15,465 nt of DNA from Rhodospirillaceae bacterium (GCA_020629355.1 JAHDDM010000008.1:1-15465); one strand, 5' to 3'. Numbered from the stretch's first letter, positions 1-7,971 are shown. Notes: generated by a model from the letters alone, not told the origin. Program-made: numbers and translations.

Positions 1-777
1 GCCATAGCACACGCTGGATATATGCTTGACTGCACCACCACTGATTATAGTCAAACAGGCGAAAAGGCCAATCCTGCTGTGCGCAATCGGTTGCGTGTCG
101 ATGACAATACAATACAGCATCTGAATTTTAATCTTGATGGCGAAATCATTAAAGAGACTTCTCAACGCCTGGATTTCAAATTTGAGTTTGATCCAAAAGA
201 TTTTAAGGAATACCAAGGTAGCTGGCTCAAAGGCACCTATTTCAAAACTACCAAGAAATTTGTCATATTTGTTAATTTCTGGAGTGGCTTTAAGAACAGT
301 GGTGGGATTTGGGGTGAATGTACCGATACGCCCACACATCATACTGATAGCGGCGCCTTGAAATACGAATCGATAGATGCTCAGGATTGGATCAGCATTG
401 CTCGCAATGACGAACAGGAAATTTGGGTAGCAAAAGAACACAACTATATCAAATATATCGACGCAGATCGACATTACAGAACTGTATTCAATCCAATATT
501 CAACGATCTGACGCCTAAAGCAGATTTTGCCCTACACTTTACCGACAATAAACAATGGAAAGTCAAACGCTACATGCTCGACTACCAGCCGATGGAAAAC
601 CTCAAAGTCATCAAAAAAAACGGAATGAGAATCACCTATTTTACTTCTGAGGATGCGCAAAAACTCCTCTCGCCGCCAAAAAGATACTTTGTATTTTCGA
701 TAGAGAATACTGGCACAGGTTCACAATGGTTTTATACACGCAAGATCAAAGCACGCTGCTTCAATCGGAAATGTTAA
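1..777 (+). CDS. Unrecognised protein, 5' end probably cut by the window edge
   Basis: I do not recognise this protein. The frame is open from base 1 to a TAA stop; the first ATG in the window is at 22 and lacks a clear ribosome binding site, so the real start is probably upstream. The residues read before that ATG (AIAHAGYM) include an Ala-His-Ala|Gly stretch that would suit a signal peptidase I site, so an exported protein is possible but unproven. The visible 251 residues after ATG are polar, rich in aromatic residues, Lys, Asp and Asn, with no membrane segment. Cysteines lie near the N terminus (residue 4), near residue 100 and as a C-terminal pair (ARCFNRKC), which could form disulfides if exported. 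Base composition is clearly lower in GC than the neighbour: 35% in 121-180 and 45% in 541-600, against 67% in 1261-1320 of the next gene. This suggests a different history. It converges on the next gene with one base between. Confidence 0.7.
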   Translation, partial: AIAHAGYMLDCTTTDYSQTGEKANPAVRNRLRVDDNTIQHLNFNLDGEIIKETSQRLDFKFEFDPKDFKEYQGSWLKGTYFKTTKKFVIFVNFWSGFKNSGGIWGECTDTPTHHTDSGALKYESIDAQDWISIARNDEQEIWVAKEHNYIKYIDADRHYRTVFNPIFNDLTPKADFALHFTDNKQWKVKRYMLDYQPMENLKVIKKNGMRITYFTSEDAQKLLSPPKRYFVFSIENTGTGSQWFYTRKIKARCFNRKC

Positions 778-778
778 G

Positions 779-1762
779 CTATATCGTCACCACTACTCTG
801 CCTTGGACTTGGCCTTTCAGAATATTGCTGCCAAGTGTCGGCAAGTCTTCCAGTGTGGCTTCGGTGATCATGGTCTCAAGCTGATCACGGTTCAACAGAC
901 TGTCCAGCCGCGCCCAAGCCGCCTCGCGTGCCGCCAGAGGCTGCATCACCGAATCGATGCCCAACAGATTCACCCCGCGCAATAAAAATGGAATCACTGT
1001 CGCGGGCAAACCTGCACCACCAGCAAGACCCACGGCTGCAACAGAGCCACCATAGGCAATCTGTCCCAACAGCCGCGCCAACATCGATCCGCCCACCGCA
1101 TCAATCGCCCCAGCAAAGCGTTCTGATTCCAAGGGTCTCTTGACGGTTTCCGCCAGCTCTTCACGGGCGATAATCTCTGTTGCACCCAAAGAACGGAGAT
1201 AATCCGCGGTTTCAGGCCGTCCTGTGACCGCCGCAACCTGAAAGCCGAGCTGCGCCAGAAGACTGACCGCAACCGAACCCACGCCGCCGCTTGCCCCCGT
1301 CACCAATACGGGCAATTCGCCAGGACAGACATGATGGGCTTCCAGTCCATTGATGGCCAGCATCGCCGTGAGACCCGCCGTGCCCACCGCCATAGCATGA
1401 CGGCTTGAAAGGTTCTCTGGTAATTTCACCAGCCATTCACCCTTGACGCGCGCCTTTTCAGCGTAGCCTCCCCAACGTACCTCGCCAACGCGCCAGCCTG
1501 TTAAGACCACCCGATCACCCGCACTGAAATTCGGATTGTCTGAAGACTCCACCGTTCCAGCAAAATCAATCCCTGGAACATGCGGGTAATTTCGCACCAA
1601 TCCACCACCAGAGCCTAGACACAGCCCATCTTTGTAGTTTAATGTCGAATATTCCACTGCGACGGTTACATCGCCCTCTGGCAGTTGATCCATAGCAAGG
1701 TTTTCGACTGCTGCTGTGGTGGTGTCCTCGTCCTTGCGAACGACTAAAGCGCGAAAAGTCAT
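779..1762 (-). CDS. acuI: AcuI/YhdH-type NADPH-dependent quinone oxidoreductase / acryloyl-CoA reductase
   Basis: A 327-residue zinc-free medium-chain dehydrogenase/reductase of the YhdH/AcuI family. Characterised members reduce acryloyl-CoA to propionyl-CoA with NADPH (3-hydroxypropionate and DMSP metabolism), and others are annotated as quinone reductases; the protein is cytoplasmic. Visible family signatures are LNYKDGL at 41-47, PGIDFAGTV at 63-71, GTAGLTAMLA at 127-136, the glycine-rich nucleotide-binding turn VTGASGGVGSVAV at 154-166, and GVNLLGIDSV at 263-272, which is typical of YhdH/AcuI. Length is normal for the family. ATG is preceded by AGGAGAG (1768-1774) at 5 bases. It stands alone on the minus strand, divergent from the EAL-like gene and convergent with the gene at 1-777. 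No DMSP lyase or propionyl-CoA genes are next to it, so the physiological substrate cannot be read from context. Confidence 0.9.
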   Translation of the reverse strand: MTFRALVVRKDEDTTTAAVENLAMDQLPEGDVTVAVEYSTLNYKDGLCLGSGGGLVRNYPHVPGIDFAGTVESSDNPNFSAGDRVVLTGWRVGEVRWGGYAEKARVKGEWLVKLPENLSSRHAMAVGTAGLTAMLAINGLEAHHVCPGELPVLVTGASGGVGSVAVSLLAQLGFQVAAVTGRPETADYLRSLGATEIIAREELAETVKRPLESERFAGAIDAVGGSMLARLLGQIAYGGSVAAVGLAGGAGLPATVIPFLLRGVNLLGIDSVMQPLAAREAAWARLDSLLNRDQLETMITEATLEDLPTLGSNILKGQVQGRVVVTI

Positions 1763-1776
1763 CTGTTCTCTCCTGT

Positions 1777-1807
1777 TTGTAGAATTACATCTGCTGTTTA
1801 TTATGCT
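1777..1807 (+). promoter_or_regulatory. Weak candidate promoter for the EAL-like/HAD gene pair
   Basis: TATGCT (1802-1807) resembles a -10 box. TTGTAG (1777-1782) could serve as -35, but the spacing of 19 bases is long. It overlaps the divergent candidate promoter for acuI. The downstream ATG at 1844 has no strong ribosome binding site. Confidence 0.25.
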
Positions 1808-1823
1808 ACACTTGCTTCGTCAA
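1795..1823 (-). promoter_or_regulatory. Candidate sigma-70 promoter for acuI
   Basis: On the minus strand, TTGACG (1818-1823, 5 of 6 to the -35 consensus) is followed after 17 bases by TAAACA (1795-1800, 3 of 6 to the -10 consensus). It lies 32 bases upstream of the acuI start in the 81-base divergent gap. The -10 is weak, so this is a candidate only. Confidence 0.35.
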
Positions 1824-1843
1824 ATACACTCCTTAGTTTTACA

Positions 1844-2767
1844 ATGATCAAATACTTCATCCCGATCATCGCAATACCACTCTGTGGCGCTATTGGCTTC
1901 TTTGCCCACAGCTTTCCGCTGCGACTCCCCACAGAGATTGCCCTGCCGATGATACTGGGCATTATCCTGTTGGCGATACTGATGCAAACGATACTGTTGC
2001 AACGGGTGCAGATTAACCAGCTCAAACAGCGTCATGCCCCTGAACAAAAACCAGTAATAGACACCACCCCTGAGGTAATCACCATCGCTGATGTTGCCGA
2101 ACGCCTGCATGATCAAGAAGCCTTCAAGCTCAGCTATCTGGGGATCAAGGACATACAGAGCCAAAAAATACAAGGCGATTACGCACGAATCGACTTTCTG
2201 CCCACCCCCCAAGGCGCACCTGTCGCCATTGAAACCCTTGCCTCAGACCCCAAAGCGAACAGCCAGCATATTATGATGCTCTTGGCTCAAATGCTCTTGC
2301 TGCTGAACAAACACGATACCGGACGGAGTAATCTCTTCTGTAACATTCCCATCGCTGTACTCAGCCACAGACTGCTGGCGGCCTCGTTGCAACAGATGGC
2401 CAAAATCTGGCAAAGAATTGCCCCGCGTTGTGTCTTTGTCTTCAAGGCCAAAGACCTCGACTCGGCAATTTCTGGCCTTGAGACCCTGCATCAAGACGGC
2501 GCACGATTCGGATTAGAGTGGCATGAAAACCTGCTTGAAGCAGACTGCAACACCCTGCATAATATTGGTGTCCGCTTTGTCCATATCAGCTTTGCCGCGC
2601 TGGTGGCATTGCAGCAGGATGCAAAAAGTGCGACTGCATTCGCCGATTTTTCTTCAGCAATGACCAGAACCAGTATCCTGTGGATAGTGCAAGACCTCAA
2701 CGATCTCACCCCAACCCAACCGCTTGTTGATCAAGGGATCACGCTGGTTCTTCATCAGGAAGTATAA
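1844..2767 (+). CDS. Two-TM membrane protein with degenerate EAL-like domain
   Basis: A 307-residue protein. Two hydrophobic segments at about 3-21 and 32-53 place it in the inner membrane; a polar linker leads to a cytoplasmic region from about 92 that resembles an EAL (cyclic-di-GMP phosphodiesterase) fold. The segment at 98-116 matches the start of EAL domains, but the EAL signature reads DYAR (112-115), so the metal-binding Glu is absent. The usual DDFG position reads EWHE (225-228) and the later Lys-x-Asp reads His-x-Ser (247-249). I infer a non-hydrolytic protein, perhaps a c-di-GMP or protein binder. The layout (two TM segments plus poor EAL) recalls the Caulobacter flagellar factor TipF, but no flagellar genes are nearby, so I do not use that name. 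ATG was chosen as the first Met at the hydrophobic segment; its ribosome site is weak. The stop overlaps the next ATG by one base (TAATG). Confidence 0.75.
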   Translation: MIKYFIPIIAIPLCGAIGFFAHSFPLRLPTEIALPMILGIILLAILMQTILLQRVQINQLKQRHAPEQKPVIDTTPEVITIADVAERLHDQEAFKLSYLGIKDIQSQKIQGDYARIDFLPTPQGAPVAIETLASDPKANSQHIMMLLAQMLLLLNKHDTGRSNLFCNIPIAVLSHRLLAASLQQMAKIWQRIAPRCVFVFKAKDLDSAISGLETLHQDGARFGLEWHENLLEADCNTLHNIGVRFVHISFAALVALQQDAKSATAFADFSSAMTRTSILWIVQDLNDLTPTQPLVDQGITLVLHQEV

Positions 2768-3630
2768 TGTCAAAATCCATACAGGGTCTTTCGGAAATAG
2801 CCGCACACCATGACCTGTTTCTGTTCGATCAGTGGGGCGTTGTCCATGATGGTCAGGCTTTATATCCGCACTTTGCCGAAACCCTTGAGCAGCTTCGGGC
2901 CATGCCGAATAAAACGCTCCTGGTGCTGTCGAATTCCTCGAAACGTGCCTGCCATTCTCGAAGCCTCATGCACGGTATGGGTCTGCGCGAAGGTCTATGG
3001 GATGACATTATCACCTCTGGCGAACATTGCCTGCATTGCCTACGCGAAAGACCAGACGGCTTCTATAGCAATTTAGGGCGCAATTATTATGGTATCCACT
3101 GGCCTGAAGGCTACGATCTGCCAGAAGACCTCGACTATCATGCCGTGAATGACCTTACCTCTGCCGATTTCCTGCTGCTCACGGGTCTTGGGCAACCTGT
3201 CGCGGCCTACAGACCGATTCTGCAACAAGCACTGGAACTTGATCTGCCTCTGGTCTGTGCGAATCCTGATCTATATTCACCAGAGGGCGGCGTGATCAAA
3301 GACTGCCCAGGCTTGCTGCTGGAGCAATACCGCGAAATGGGCGGAAAAACCACGAGCCACGGCAAACCCGCCAAAGAGCTTTATGACTTGATTCTACAAC
3401 AATACCCCCATGATCCCGCGCGGGTATTGGCAATCGGCGATTCCCTGCACCACGATATTCAGGGCGCAAATAATGCTGGTATTGCAAGCCTGTTCCTGAC
3501 CCAAGGCGTTCACCGTGATGATTGGAATGCCTTGCTGGCACAAGGCCACGATGTCGCCTCTGCCAGTGCAGAACTTGGGAGGTATTTCGGCGCACGTTTT
3601 GATTATGTCATGGCGGGTTTGCGATGGTAG
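2767..3630 (+). CDS. HAD superfamily class IIA hydrolase, TIGR01459-like
   Basis: A 287-residue cytoplasmic phosphatase-like protein of the NagD-related (class IIA) HAD group found mainly in alphaproteobacteria. Motif I is FDQWGVVHDG (20-29) with nucleophile Asp21; the usual second Asp is replaced by Trp, which is typical of the TIGR01459 family. Motif II is LSNSSKR (54-60), the class II cap runs roughly 75-195, and CANPD is at 164-168. Motif III Lys is in HGKP (198-201), and motif IV is GDSLHHDIQGA (224-234) with acidic residues 225 and 230. Substrate is unknown; NagD relatives act on nucleotide or sugar phosphates, so a small phosphate ester is an inference. AGGAAG (2757-2762) sits 4 bases before ATG, and the ATG overlaps the previous stop, so translation is probably coupled to the EAL-like gene. 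Confidence 0.88.
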   Translation: MSKSIQGLSEIAAHHDLFLFDQWGVVHDGQALYPHFAETLEQLRAMPNKTLLVLSNSSKRACHSRSLMHGMGLREGLWDDIITSGEHCLHCLRERPDGFYSNLGRNYYGIHWPEGYDLPEDLDYHAVNDLTSADFLLLTGLGQPVAAYRPILQQALELDLPLVCANPDLYSPEGGVIKDCPGLLLEQYREMGGKTTSHGKPAKELYDLILQQYPHDPARVLAIGDSLHHDIQGANNAGIASLFLTQGVHRDDWNALLAQGHDVASASAELGRYFGARFDYVMAGLRW

Positions 3631-3651
3631 AGTCTTTATCGCTCACGGCAA

Positions 3652-3682
3652 ATAGGCCATGCGCTTTGCGCTATTGGCCTAT
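3652..3682. repeat. Palindromic element 1 in the 215-base gap
   Basis: ATAGGCCA (3652-3659) pairs perfectly with TGGCCTAT (3675-3682). Inside, GCGC-TTT-GCGC forms a second stem, so almost the whole 31 bases can fold into one compound hairpin. There is no T run directly after it. It lies 21 bases downstream of the HAD hydrolase stop. Confidence 0.7.
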
Positions 3683-3718
3683 CGCCTACGCGAGTGCGCA
3701 GTTTTATTCATCCCTGTC

Positions 3719-3758
3719 GCGGCAAAGCCGCTTCTCGCCTCTTGTGCGGCGGCGCACA
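3719..3758. repeat. Two further short GC-rich hairpins
   Basis: GCGGC-AAA-GCCGC (3719-3731) and TGTGCG-GCGG-CGCACA (3743-3758) are perfect short inverted repeats between the first palindrome and the terminator. Neither is followed by a T run. They add to an unusual density of secondary structure in this gap. Confidence 0.6.
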
Positions 3759-3768
3759 GTCGTGCTTG

Positions 3769-3796
3769 CCAGAACTTGCACGCAAGTTCTGGTTTT
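3769..3796 (+). terminator. Intrinsic terminator after the EAL-like/HAD operon
   Basis: CCAGAACTTGC (3769-3779) is followed after two bases by its exact complement GCAAGTTCTGG (3782-3792) and then TTTT. This gives up to 11 paired bases; in practice the top pairs open to form the loop. It is the clearest Rho-independent terminator in the window and separates the hydrolase from the downstream transporter. The rest of the 215-base gap (3631-3845) holds the palindromes listed separately and the transporter's ribosome site; I see no convincing gene in it. Confidence 0.75.
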
Positions 3797-3802
3797 CAGA
3801 AT

Positions 3803-3808
3803 TATACT
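3803..3808 (+). promoter_or_regulatory. Possible -10 box for the trkH-like gene
   Basis: TATACT lies just after the terminator and 37 bases before the TTG start, and matches the -10 consensus at 5 of 6 positions. No good -35 hexamer is found at 16-18 bases upstream, so it is only a weak candidate. Confidence 0.25.
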
Positions 3809-3834
3809 AATAACAGGCAAAAGATAAAGAAATT

Positions 3835-3839
3835 AGGAG
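3835..3839 (+). promoter_or_regulatory. Ribosome binding site fixing the TTG start of the trkH-like gene
   Basis: AGGAG is six bases before TTG at 3846. No in-frame ATG with a comparable site lies nearby, and the protein read from TTG begins with the expected first membrane segment, so TTG is preferred. Confidence 0.7.
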
Positions 3840-3845
3840 CGTTTA

Positions 3846-5294
3846 TTGTTTTGGGGCACAATCTTTAGACTCATCGGGCAATTCCTACTGGTACTCAGTG
3901 CAGGTATGCTGATTCCATTTGGGGCTGACCTTCTCTACGGCCGGCCGGAATGGTTAGACTTTGGCCTATCGGCAATCATCACAGCAGCAGCAGGTTTGGC
4001 TATGCTAGCTGTCTGCTGGCAATATAAAGGCCAACAGCTTACCCTGCGCGGTGGCTTCCTGTTGATGATGCTGACCTGGCTGGTCATTCCACTCTTTGCT
4101 GCCTTACCGCTCTGGCTGGCACCAGAGGTCTATAGCTATAGTGATGCACTGTTCGAGGCCGTCTCTGGACTCAGCACCACTGGCGCAACCGTACTGGTTG
4201 GCTTGGACAACATGCACGAAGGGCTATTGCTCTGGCGTTCTATCCTGCAATGGCTCGGCGGGATTGCCATTGTTCTCATGGCCGTGGTCATGCTGCCAAA
4301 ACTTGGCGTTGGTGGCATGCAGCTCTTTCGACAGGAAATGACGGATAGAAACGAAAAGGCTCTGCCACGAACCGCACAGGTCGCCATTTGGATTGTCATG
4401 GTCTATATCGGCCTGAGTATCGCCAATGTCATTGCCTACAGATTAGCTGGCATGAACAATTTCGATGCCGTCAACCATGCCATGACCACCATCGCCACAG
4501 GCGGCTTTAGCACCCATGATCGCTCGTTTGGTCATTTCAATAACCCGCATATCTCTTGGGTTGCGATTCTGTTCATGGTCTTAGGCTCTCTGCCCTTCAT
4601 TCTACTCGTCAAAGGGTTACGCGGCGCACCACGCAAAATTATCCATGATCAACAGGTACAATTCTTCTTGGGACTGCTGTTATGCCTGATATTGTTGATG
4701 ATCGGTTATCTCTACATCGCCAAGGGCTGGAACCTGGATAAAGCCATTCACCTCGTAAGCTTTAATGTCACCTCGATTCTCACTGGCACAGGGTACGCCA
4801 ATGCCGCCTATGATCGTTGGGGCGAATTGGCGATACCGTTCTTCTTTGCAATTATGGTCATCGGCGGCTGTGCTGGCTCGACTTCATGCGGGATCAAAGC
4901 CTTTCGCTTTGTCGTTTTGATTGGCGCAGCACGAACTCAGCTCCATCGCCTGCTCAGCCCGAACGGCGTTTTCATCACTTACTATAACGGCAAGCCCATC
5001 GACGAAAACATTTCCGATTCCGTGCAGGGCTTCATCCTGCTGTTTGCTGTCACCTTCGTCATCATCACCTGGGGGCTATCCTTGACGGGACTGGATTTCT
5101 TAACCGCCATGTCTGGCGCGGCCTCAGCGATTGCCAATGTCGGGCCTGGACTCGGTGACTCTATCGGGCCTTCGGGCAATTTTGCCAATTTCACTGACCC
5201 CGCCAAATGGATAATGATCATCGGGATGCTGGTCGGCAGATTGGAAATCTATACGGTAATCCTCGTACTATTACCGCAATTTTGGGATGATTAA
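3846..5294 (+). CDS. trkH: TrkH-family potassium uptake transporter, membrane subunit
   Basis: A 482-residue inner-membrane protein, normal length for TrkH/TrkG, with about ten or more hydrophobic segments. The four pore-loop repeats of the superfamily are visible: STTGAT at 110-115, TTIATGGFST at 214-223, VTSILTGTGYA at 308-318 and SAIANVGPGLG at 427-437. Each supplies a selectivity-filter glycine. GGCAGSTSCGIK (340-351) and MLVGRLEIYT (461-470) are also characteristic. The family imports K+ together with the cytoplasmic NAD/ATP-binding regulator TrkA. No trkA is in the window, so the partner must be encoded elsewhere. The start is TTG with AGGAG six bases upstream. The upstream terminator suggests its own transcript, and the FAD enzyme follows 11 bases after its stop, possibly in the same transcript. 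Confidence 0.93.
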   Translation: MFWGTIFRLIGQFLLVLSAGMLIPFGADLLYGRPEWLDFGLSAIITAAAGLAMLAVCWQYKGQQLTLRGGFLLMMLTWLVIPLFAALPLWLAPEVYSYSDALFEAVSGLSTTGATVLVGLDNMHEGLLLWRSILQWLGGIAIVLMAVVMLPKLGVGGMQLFRQEMTDRNEKALPRTAQVAIWIVMVYIGLSIANVIAYRLAGMNNFDAVNHAMTTIATGGFSTHDRSFGHFNNPHISWVAILFMVLGSLPFILLVKGLRGAPRKIIHDQQVQFFLGLLLCLILLMIGYLYIAKGWNLDKAIHLVSFNVTSILTGTGYANAAYDRWGELAIPFFFAIMVIGGCAGSTSCGIKAFRFVVLIGAARTQLHRLLSPNGVFITYYNGKPIDENISDSVQGFILLFAVTFVIITWGLSLTGLDFLTAMSGAASAIANVGPGLGDSIGPSGNFANFTDPAKWIMIIGMLVGRLEIYTVILVLLPQFWDD

Positions 5295-5305
5295 ATTGGA
5301 TAGCC

Positions 5306-6427
5306 ATGTCTGCCGTGAGCGATAAAGACCTCTTAATCATAGGCGCCGGCTATGTTGGCTGCACTCTGGCTTTGTTGTTGAAGCGCGCTGGGTGCTCAGT
5401 TGCGATGCTGGAAAAAGCCCCTGAGAAAGTCTCTATCCCTGATGATCGGCATTTCGGCATTGCACGGGAAACTCGTCTGCTGCTGCAAGACCTGGAGCTT
5501 TGGGCAGAACTACAGACCCAAGTCACCGAAATTGCCACAATGCACATTCACAGCACAGATAAGACCCTGTTGAGTTTGGGCAATGATCAAGACATTATCG
5601 GGCGAATACTGCCTGCTGCCTTGTTGCATAAAACCCTACGCCGTACGGTACAAGAAGCCGATATTCCAATACTTTTTGATCACCACGTCACCGAACTTAT
5701 CCAGCACACAAACCACATCGAGATAAGCACCAATACTGGAAAATTGCTCACCACGCCTTTGTTGATTGCAGCCGATGGTATGGGTTCTGGTATCCGCGCA
5801 TTGGCAGAGATTGACATTGAGATACGCGATTATCGCCAAAATGCGCGACAATGGCGGGTGACGCATACACAACCCCATGACAGCCAAGCCTTTGAAGTTC
5901 TACTGCCTGAGGGACCCTATGTCGTGCTGCCCACTCAAGACCCCAACAGCAGTAAACTCATCTGGTGTACCCATAATGATACCGAACCAGACGACAGCAC
6001 ATTGATCAGCCATTTCCCCGCGCCGCTTGGCGAAATACAGATGTTGGACTATATCGGCGCCTATCCTCTGAATATGCAACAGGCCAAAAGCGGTTATCAG
6101 GGGCGTATAGTGCTGATTGGTGATGCCTATCAGCGCGTGCATCCCGTTGCAGCACAAGGTTTGAATATCGGGCTGCGTGATGCGCAAGCCTTGGCAGAGA
6201 TGATCATCAAGGCGAAGTATTTAGGGTTGGATATTGGCAGCCAAGCATTTTTGAAAGACTTTGTGGCACGCCGCCGTCTTGATCGGCTCATGGTACGCGG
6301 CCTAACGGACTTTTTAGGAGACAAGGCTGGCAAACCTGCACTCAGAAAGCCTTTGGGGATGCTCTCGAACCTGCTGGCAATACCACCTGCCAAGCGCACT
6401 ATCCGCGCTGCATTCCACGGTGAATAA
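5306..6427 (+). CDS. UbiH/UbiF-like FAD-dependent monooxygenase
   Basis: A 373-residue class A flavoprotein hydroxylase related to the ubiquinone-ring hydroxylases (UbiH, UbiF, UbiL, UbiM) and to PHBH. The N-terminal dinucleotide fold is LLIIGAGYVG (9-18) with the acidic ribose binder Glu36 (LEK). GIARETRLLL (51-60) contains the conserved Arg region, AADGMGSGIR (155-164) is the DG motif, and GRIVLIGDAYQRVHP (266-280) followed by AAQGLNIGLRDA (282-293) is the GD motif that holds FAD. A ubiquinone-biosynthesis role is the best inference, but which ring position it would hydroxylate cannot be read here. Where most relatives have Ala-His after GDA or GNA, this one has Tyr-Gln. It starts 11 bases after trkH with only a weak GGA ribosome site (5298-5300), and ends 8 bases from the oppositely transcribed rplQ. 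Confidence 0.83.
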   Translation: MSAVSDKDLLIIGAGYVGCTLALLLKRAGCSVAMLEKAPEKVSIPDDRHFGIARETRLLLQDLELWAELQTQVTEIATMHIHSTDKTLLSLGNDQDIIGRILPAALLHKTLRRTVQEADIPILFDHHVTELIQHTNHIEISTNTGKLLTTPLLIAADGMGSGIRALAEIDIEIRDYRQNARQWRVTHTQPHDSQAFEVLLPEGPYVVLPTQDPNSSKLIWCTHNDTEPDDSTLISHFPAPLGEIQMLDYIGAYPLNMQQAKSGYQGRIVLIGDAYQRVHPVAAQGLNIGLRDAQALAEMIIKAKYLGLDIGSQAFLKDFVARRRLDRLMVRGLTDFLGDKAGKPALRKPLGMLSNLLAIPPAKRTIRAAFHGE

Positions 6428-6435
6428 AGGGATAT

Positions 6436-6846
6436 TTACGCGACTTCGTTTTCGGTCTCTTGACCTGAATCCAGGCCTTTAGCATTTTCATCACGCTCCA
6501 CCAGTTCAATCACTGCCATAGGGGCATTGTCCCCGTAACGATGACCCGCTTTCAAGACGCGGCTATAGCCACCAGCACGATCAGCATAACGTGTGCCAAG
6601 AACGTCAATCAGCTTCGTCACCATTGCACGATCACCCAATCTGGCAATCAGAATTCGGCGGTCTGCCAAGGTGGCCGATTTTGCTCGGGTGATGAGCTTT
6701 TCTACTACGGGACGCAAAGCTTTGGCCTTTGGCAAGGTGGTCGTGATTTGCTCGTGCTTGATCAACGCATTCGCCATATTGGAAAATAAAGCCTTACGGT
6801 GCGAAGCGGTGCGGTTCAAACGACCTCGGCGATTAGCATGTCTCAT
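6436..6846 (-). CDS. rplQ: 50S ribosomal protein L17
   Basis: A 136-residue L17, which lines the peptide exit tunnel region of the 50S subunit. [19 protein letters not shown] (1-19) is the near-invariant N terminus, and the central segment [20 protein letters not shown] and the Tyr-Ser-Arg region near 94 are typical. The last 15 residues form an acidic tail often seen in alphaproteobacteria. AGGAAG (6854-6859) lies 7 bases upstream of ATG. It is the last gene of the alpha-type operon, after rpoA with a 45-base gap, and no U-rich hairpin terminator is visible after its stop. Confidence 0.97.
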   Translation of the reverse strand: MRHANRRGRLNRTASHRKALFSNMANALIKHEQITTTLPKAKALRPVVEKLITRAKSATLADRRILIARLGDRAMVTKLIDVLGTRYADRAGGYSRVLKAGHRYGDNAPMAVIELVERDENAKGLDSGQETENEVA

Positions 6847-6891
6847 AATCGTACTTCCTGTATCTCAGTCAAACTTAATAACTATCCAAAC

Positions 6892-7926
6892 CTAGAAATT
6901 ATCCTCAAGCGAAGCACTCAAGGCCTCGATGTTTTCTGGCGGCCAATCCTCAATCTCCATACCCAAATGCAGGTTGAAGGTTTGCAGCACGTCTTTAATC
7001 TCGTTCAAGGACTTGCGACCAAAGTTCGGCGTTTTCAGCATATCCTGTTCGGACATCATCACCAGATCACCGATATAAACAATATTGTCGTTTTTCAGGC
7101 AATTTGCTGAACGCACGGAAAGTTCCAATTCATCGACTTTCTTCACCAGACGCTTCAGCAGACGGGCATTGTTATCGACAACATCATCCTGTTTCTCTTC
7201 CTCTTGGAAGTTGACAAAAATCTGTAATTGATCACGCAAAATACCTGCGGCTAATGCAACAGCATCTTCAGCATCAATCGCGCCATTGGTTTCCACATCA
7301 AGGGTAAGTTTGTCATAATCGGTGATATTGCCCACCCGCGTATCCGTGACTTTGTAGACCACACGCTTAATCGGGCTAAAGACCGAATCAATGGCAATGG
7401 ATCCTGGGCTGATTTCCTGCCGATTGGCATCCTCAGAGATATAGCCACGGCCATACACTACCTCAAGCTCCATATTCAGCTTACCGCCCTTATCCAAGGT
7501 GCACAGCACCAGATCAGGGTTCATAATCTCAACATGACCGCCTGTCTCGATCATACCCGCTGTCACCGCACAGGGGCCTGTGGCTTCAACACGAATCCGC
7601 CGTGGGCCTTCATTGAGTAATTTCAGCGCGAGTTTCTTGACGTTCAAGACAATCTCGGTGACATCTTCGCGGACACCATTCAGCACGGTAAATTCATGCA
7701 CCGCACCATCAATCGTCAACGAGCGCACTGCTGCACCATGAATCGATGACAGCAAAACACGCCGCAAAGCGTTGCCTAAGGTCAAGCCAAAGCCGCGCTC
7801 CAGTGGTTCAGCAGAAATCGTGGTATGACGCGCACCGCGCGAACTATGCACCAGTTCAAGCTTTGAAGGTTTTTTGAAGTCTTTCCAGCTTTTAGTCGTC
7901 AACTGGATTTGATTCGAATCAGCCAT
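6892..7926 (-). CDS. rpoA: DNA-directed RNA polymerase alpha subunit
   Basis: A 344-residue RpoA of usual alphaproteobacterial length. The N-terminal assembly domain (about 1-240) contains [20 protein letters not shown] (43-62), which drives dimerisation and beta-subunit docking. An acidic linker (240-252, QEEEKQDD) leads to the C-terminal domain (about 262-326) with [11 protein letters not shown] (272-282) for UP-element and activator contact and the helix-hairpin-helix region [14 protein letters not shown] (298-311). The end, DWPPENI, is family-typical. The ribosome site is poor (AAAGAAC before ATG), perhaps compensated by coupling within the operon. The gap to rpsK is 54 bases. No rpsD lies between rpsK and rpoA, unlike in E. 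coli. Confidence 0.98.
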   Translation of the reverse strand: MADSNQIQLTTKSWKDFKKPSKLELVHSSRGARHTTISAEPLERGFGLTLGNALRRVLLSSIHGAAVRSLTIDGAVHEFTVLNGVREDVTEIVLNVKKLALKLLNEGPRRIRVEATGPCAVTAGMIETGGHVEIMNPDLVLCTLDKGGKLNMELEVVYGRGYISEDANRQEISPGSIAIDSVFSPIKRVVYKVTDTRVGNITDYDKLTLDVETNGAIDAEDAVALAAGILRDQLQIFVNFQEEEKQDDVVDNNARLLKRLVKKVDELELSVRSANCLKNDNIVYIGDLVMMSEQDMLKTPNFGRKSLNEIKDVLQTFNLHLGMEIEDWPPENIEALSASLEDNF

Positions 7927-7971
7927 GAGTTCTTTGCCTTTATGTCTCTATGTTCAGACGGGGTTCAAAAA

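Noticed and set aside
3624..3868. Two short plus-strand open frames (from 3624 and 3659) across the palindromic gap
   Set aside because: They run through hairpins and the terminator, overlap each other and the trkH start, and have no ribosome site or recognisable sequence.
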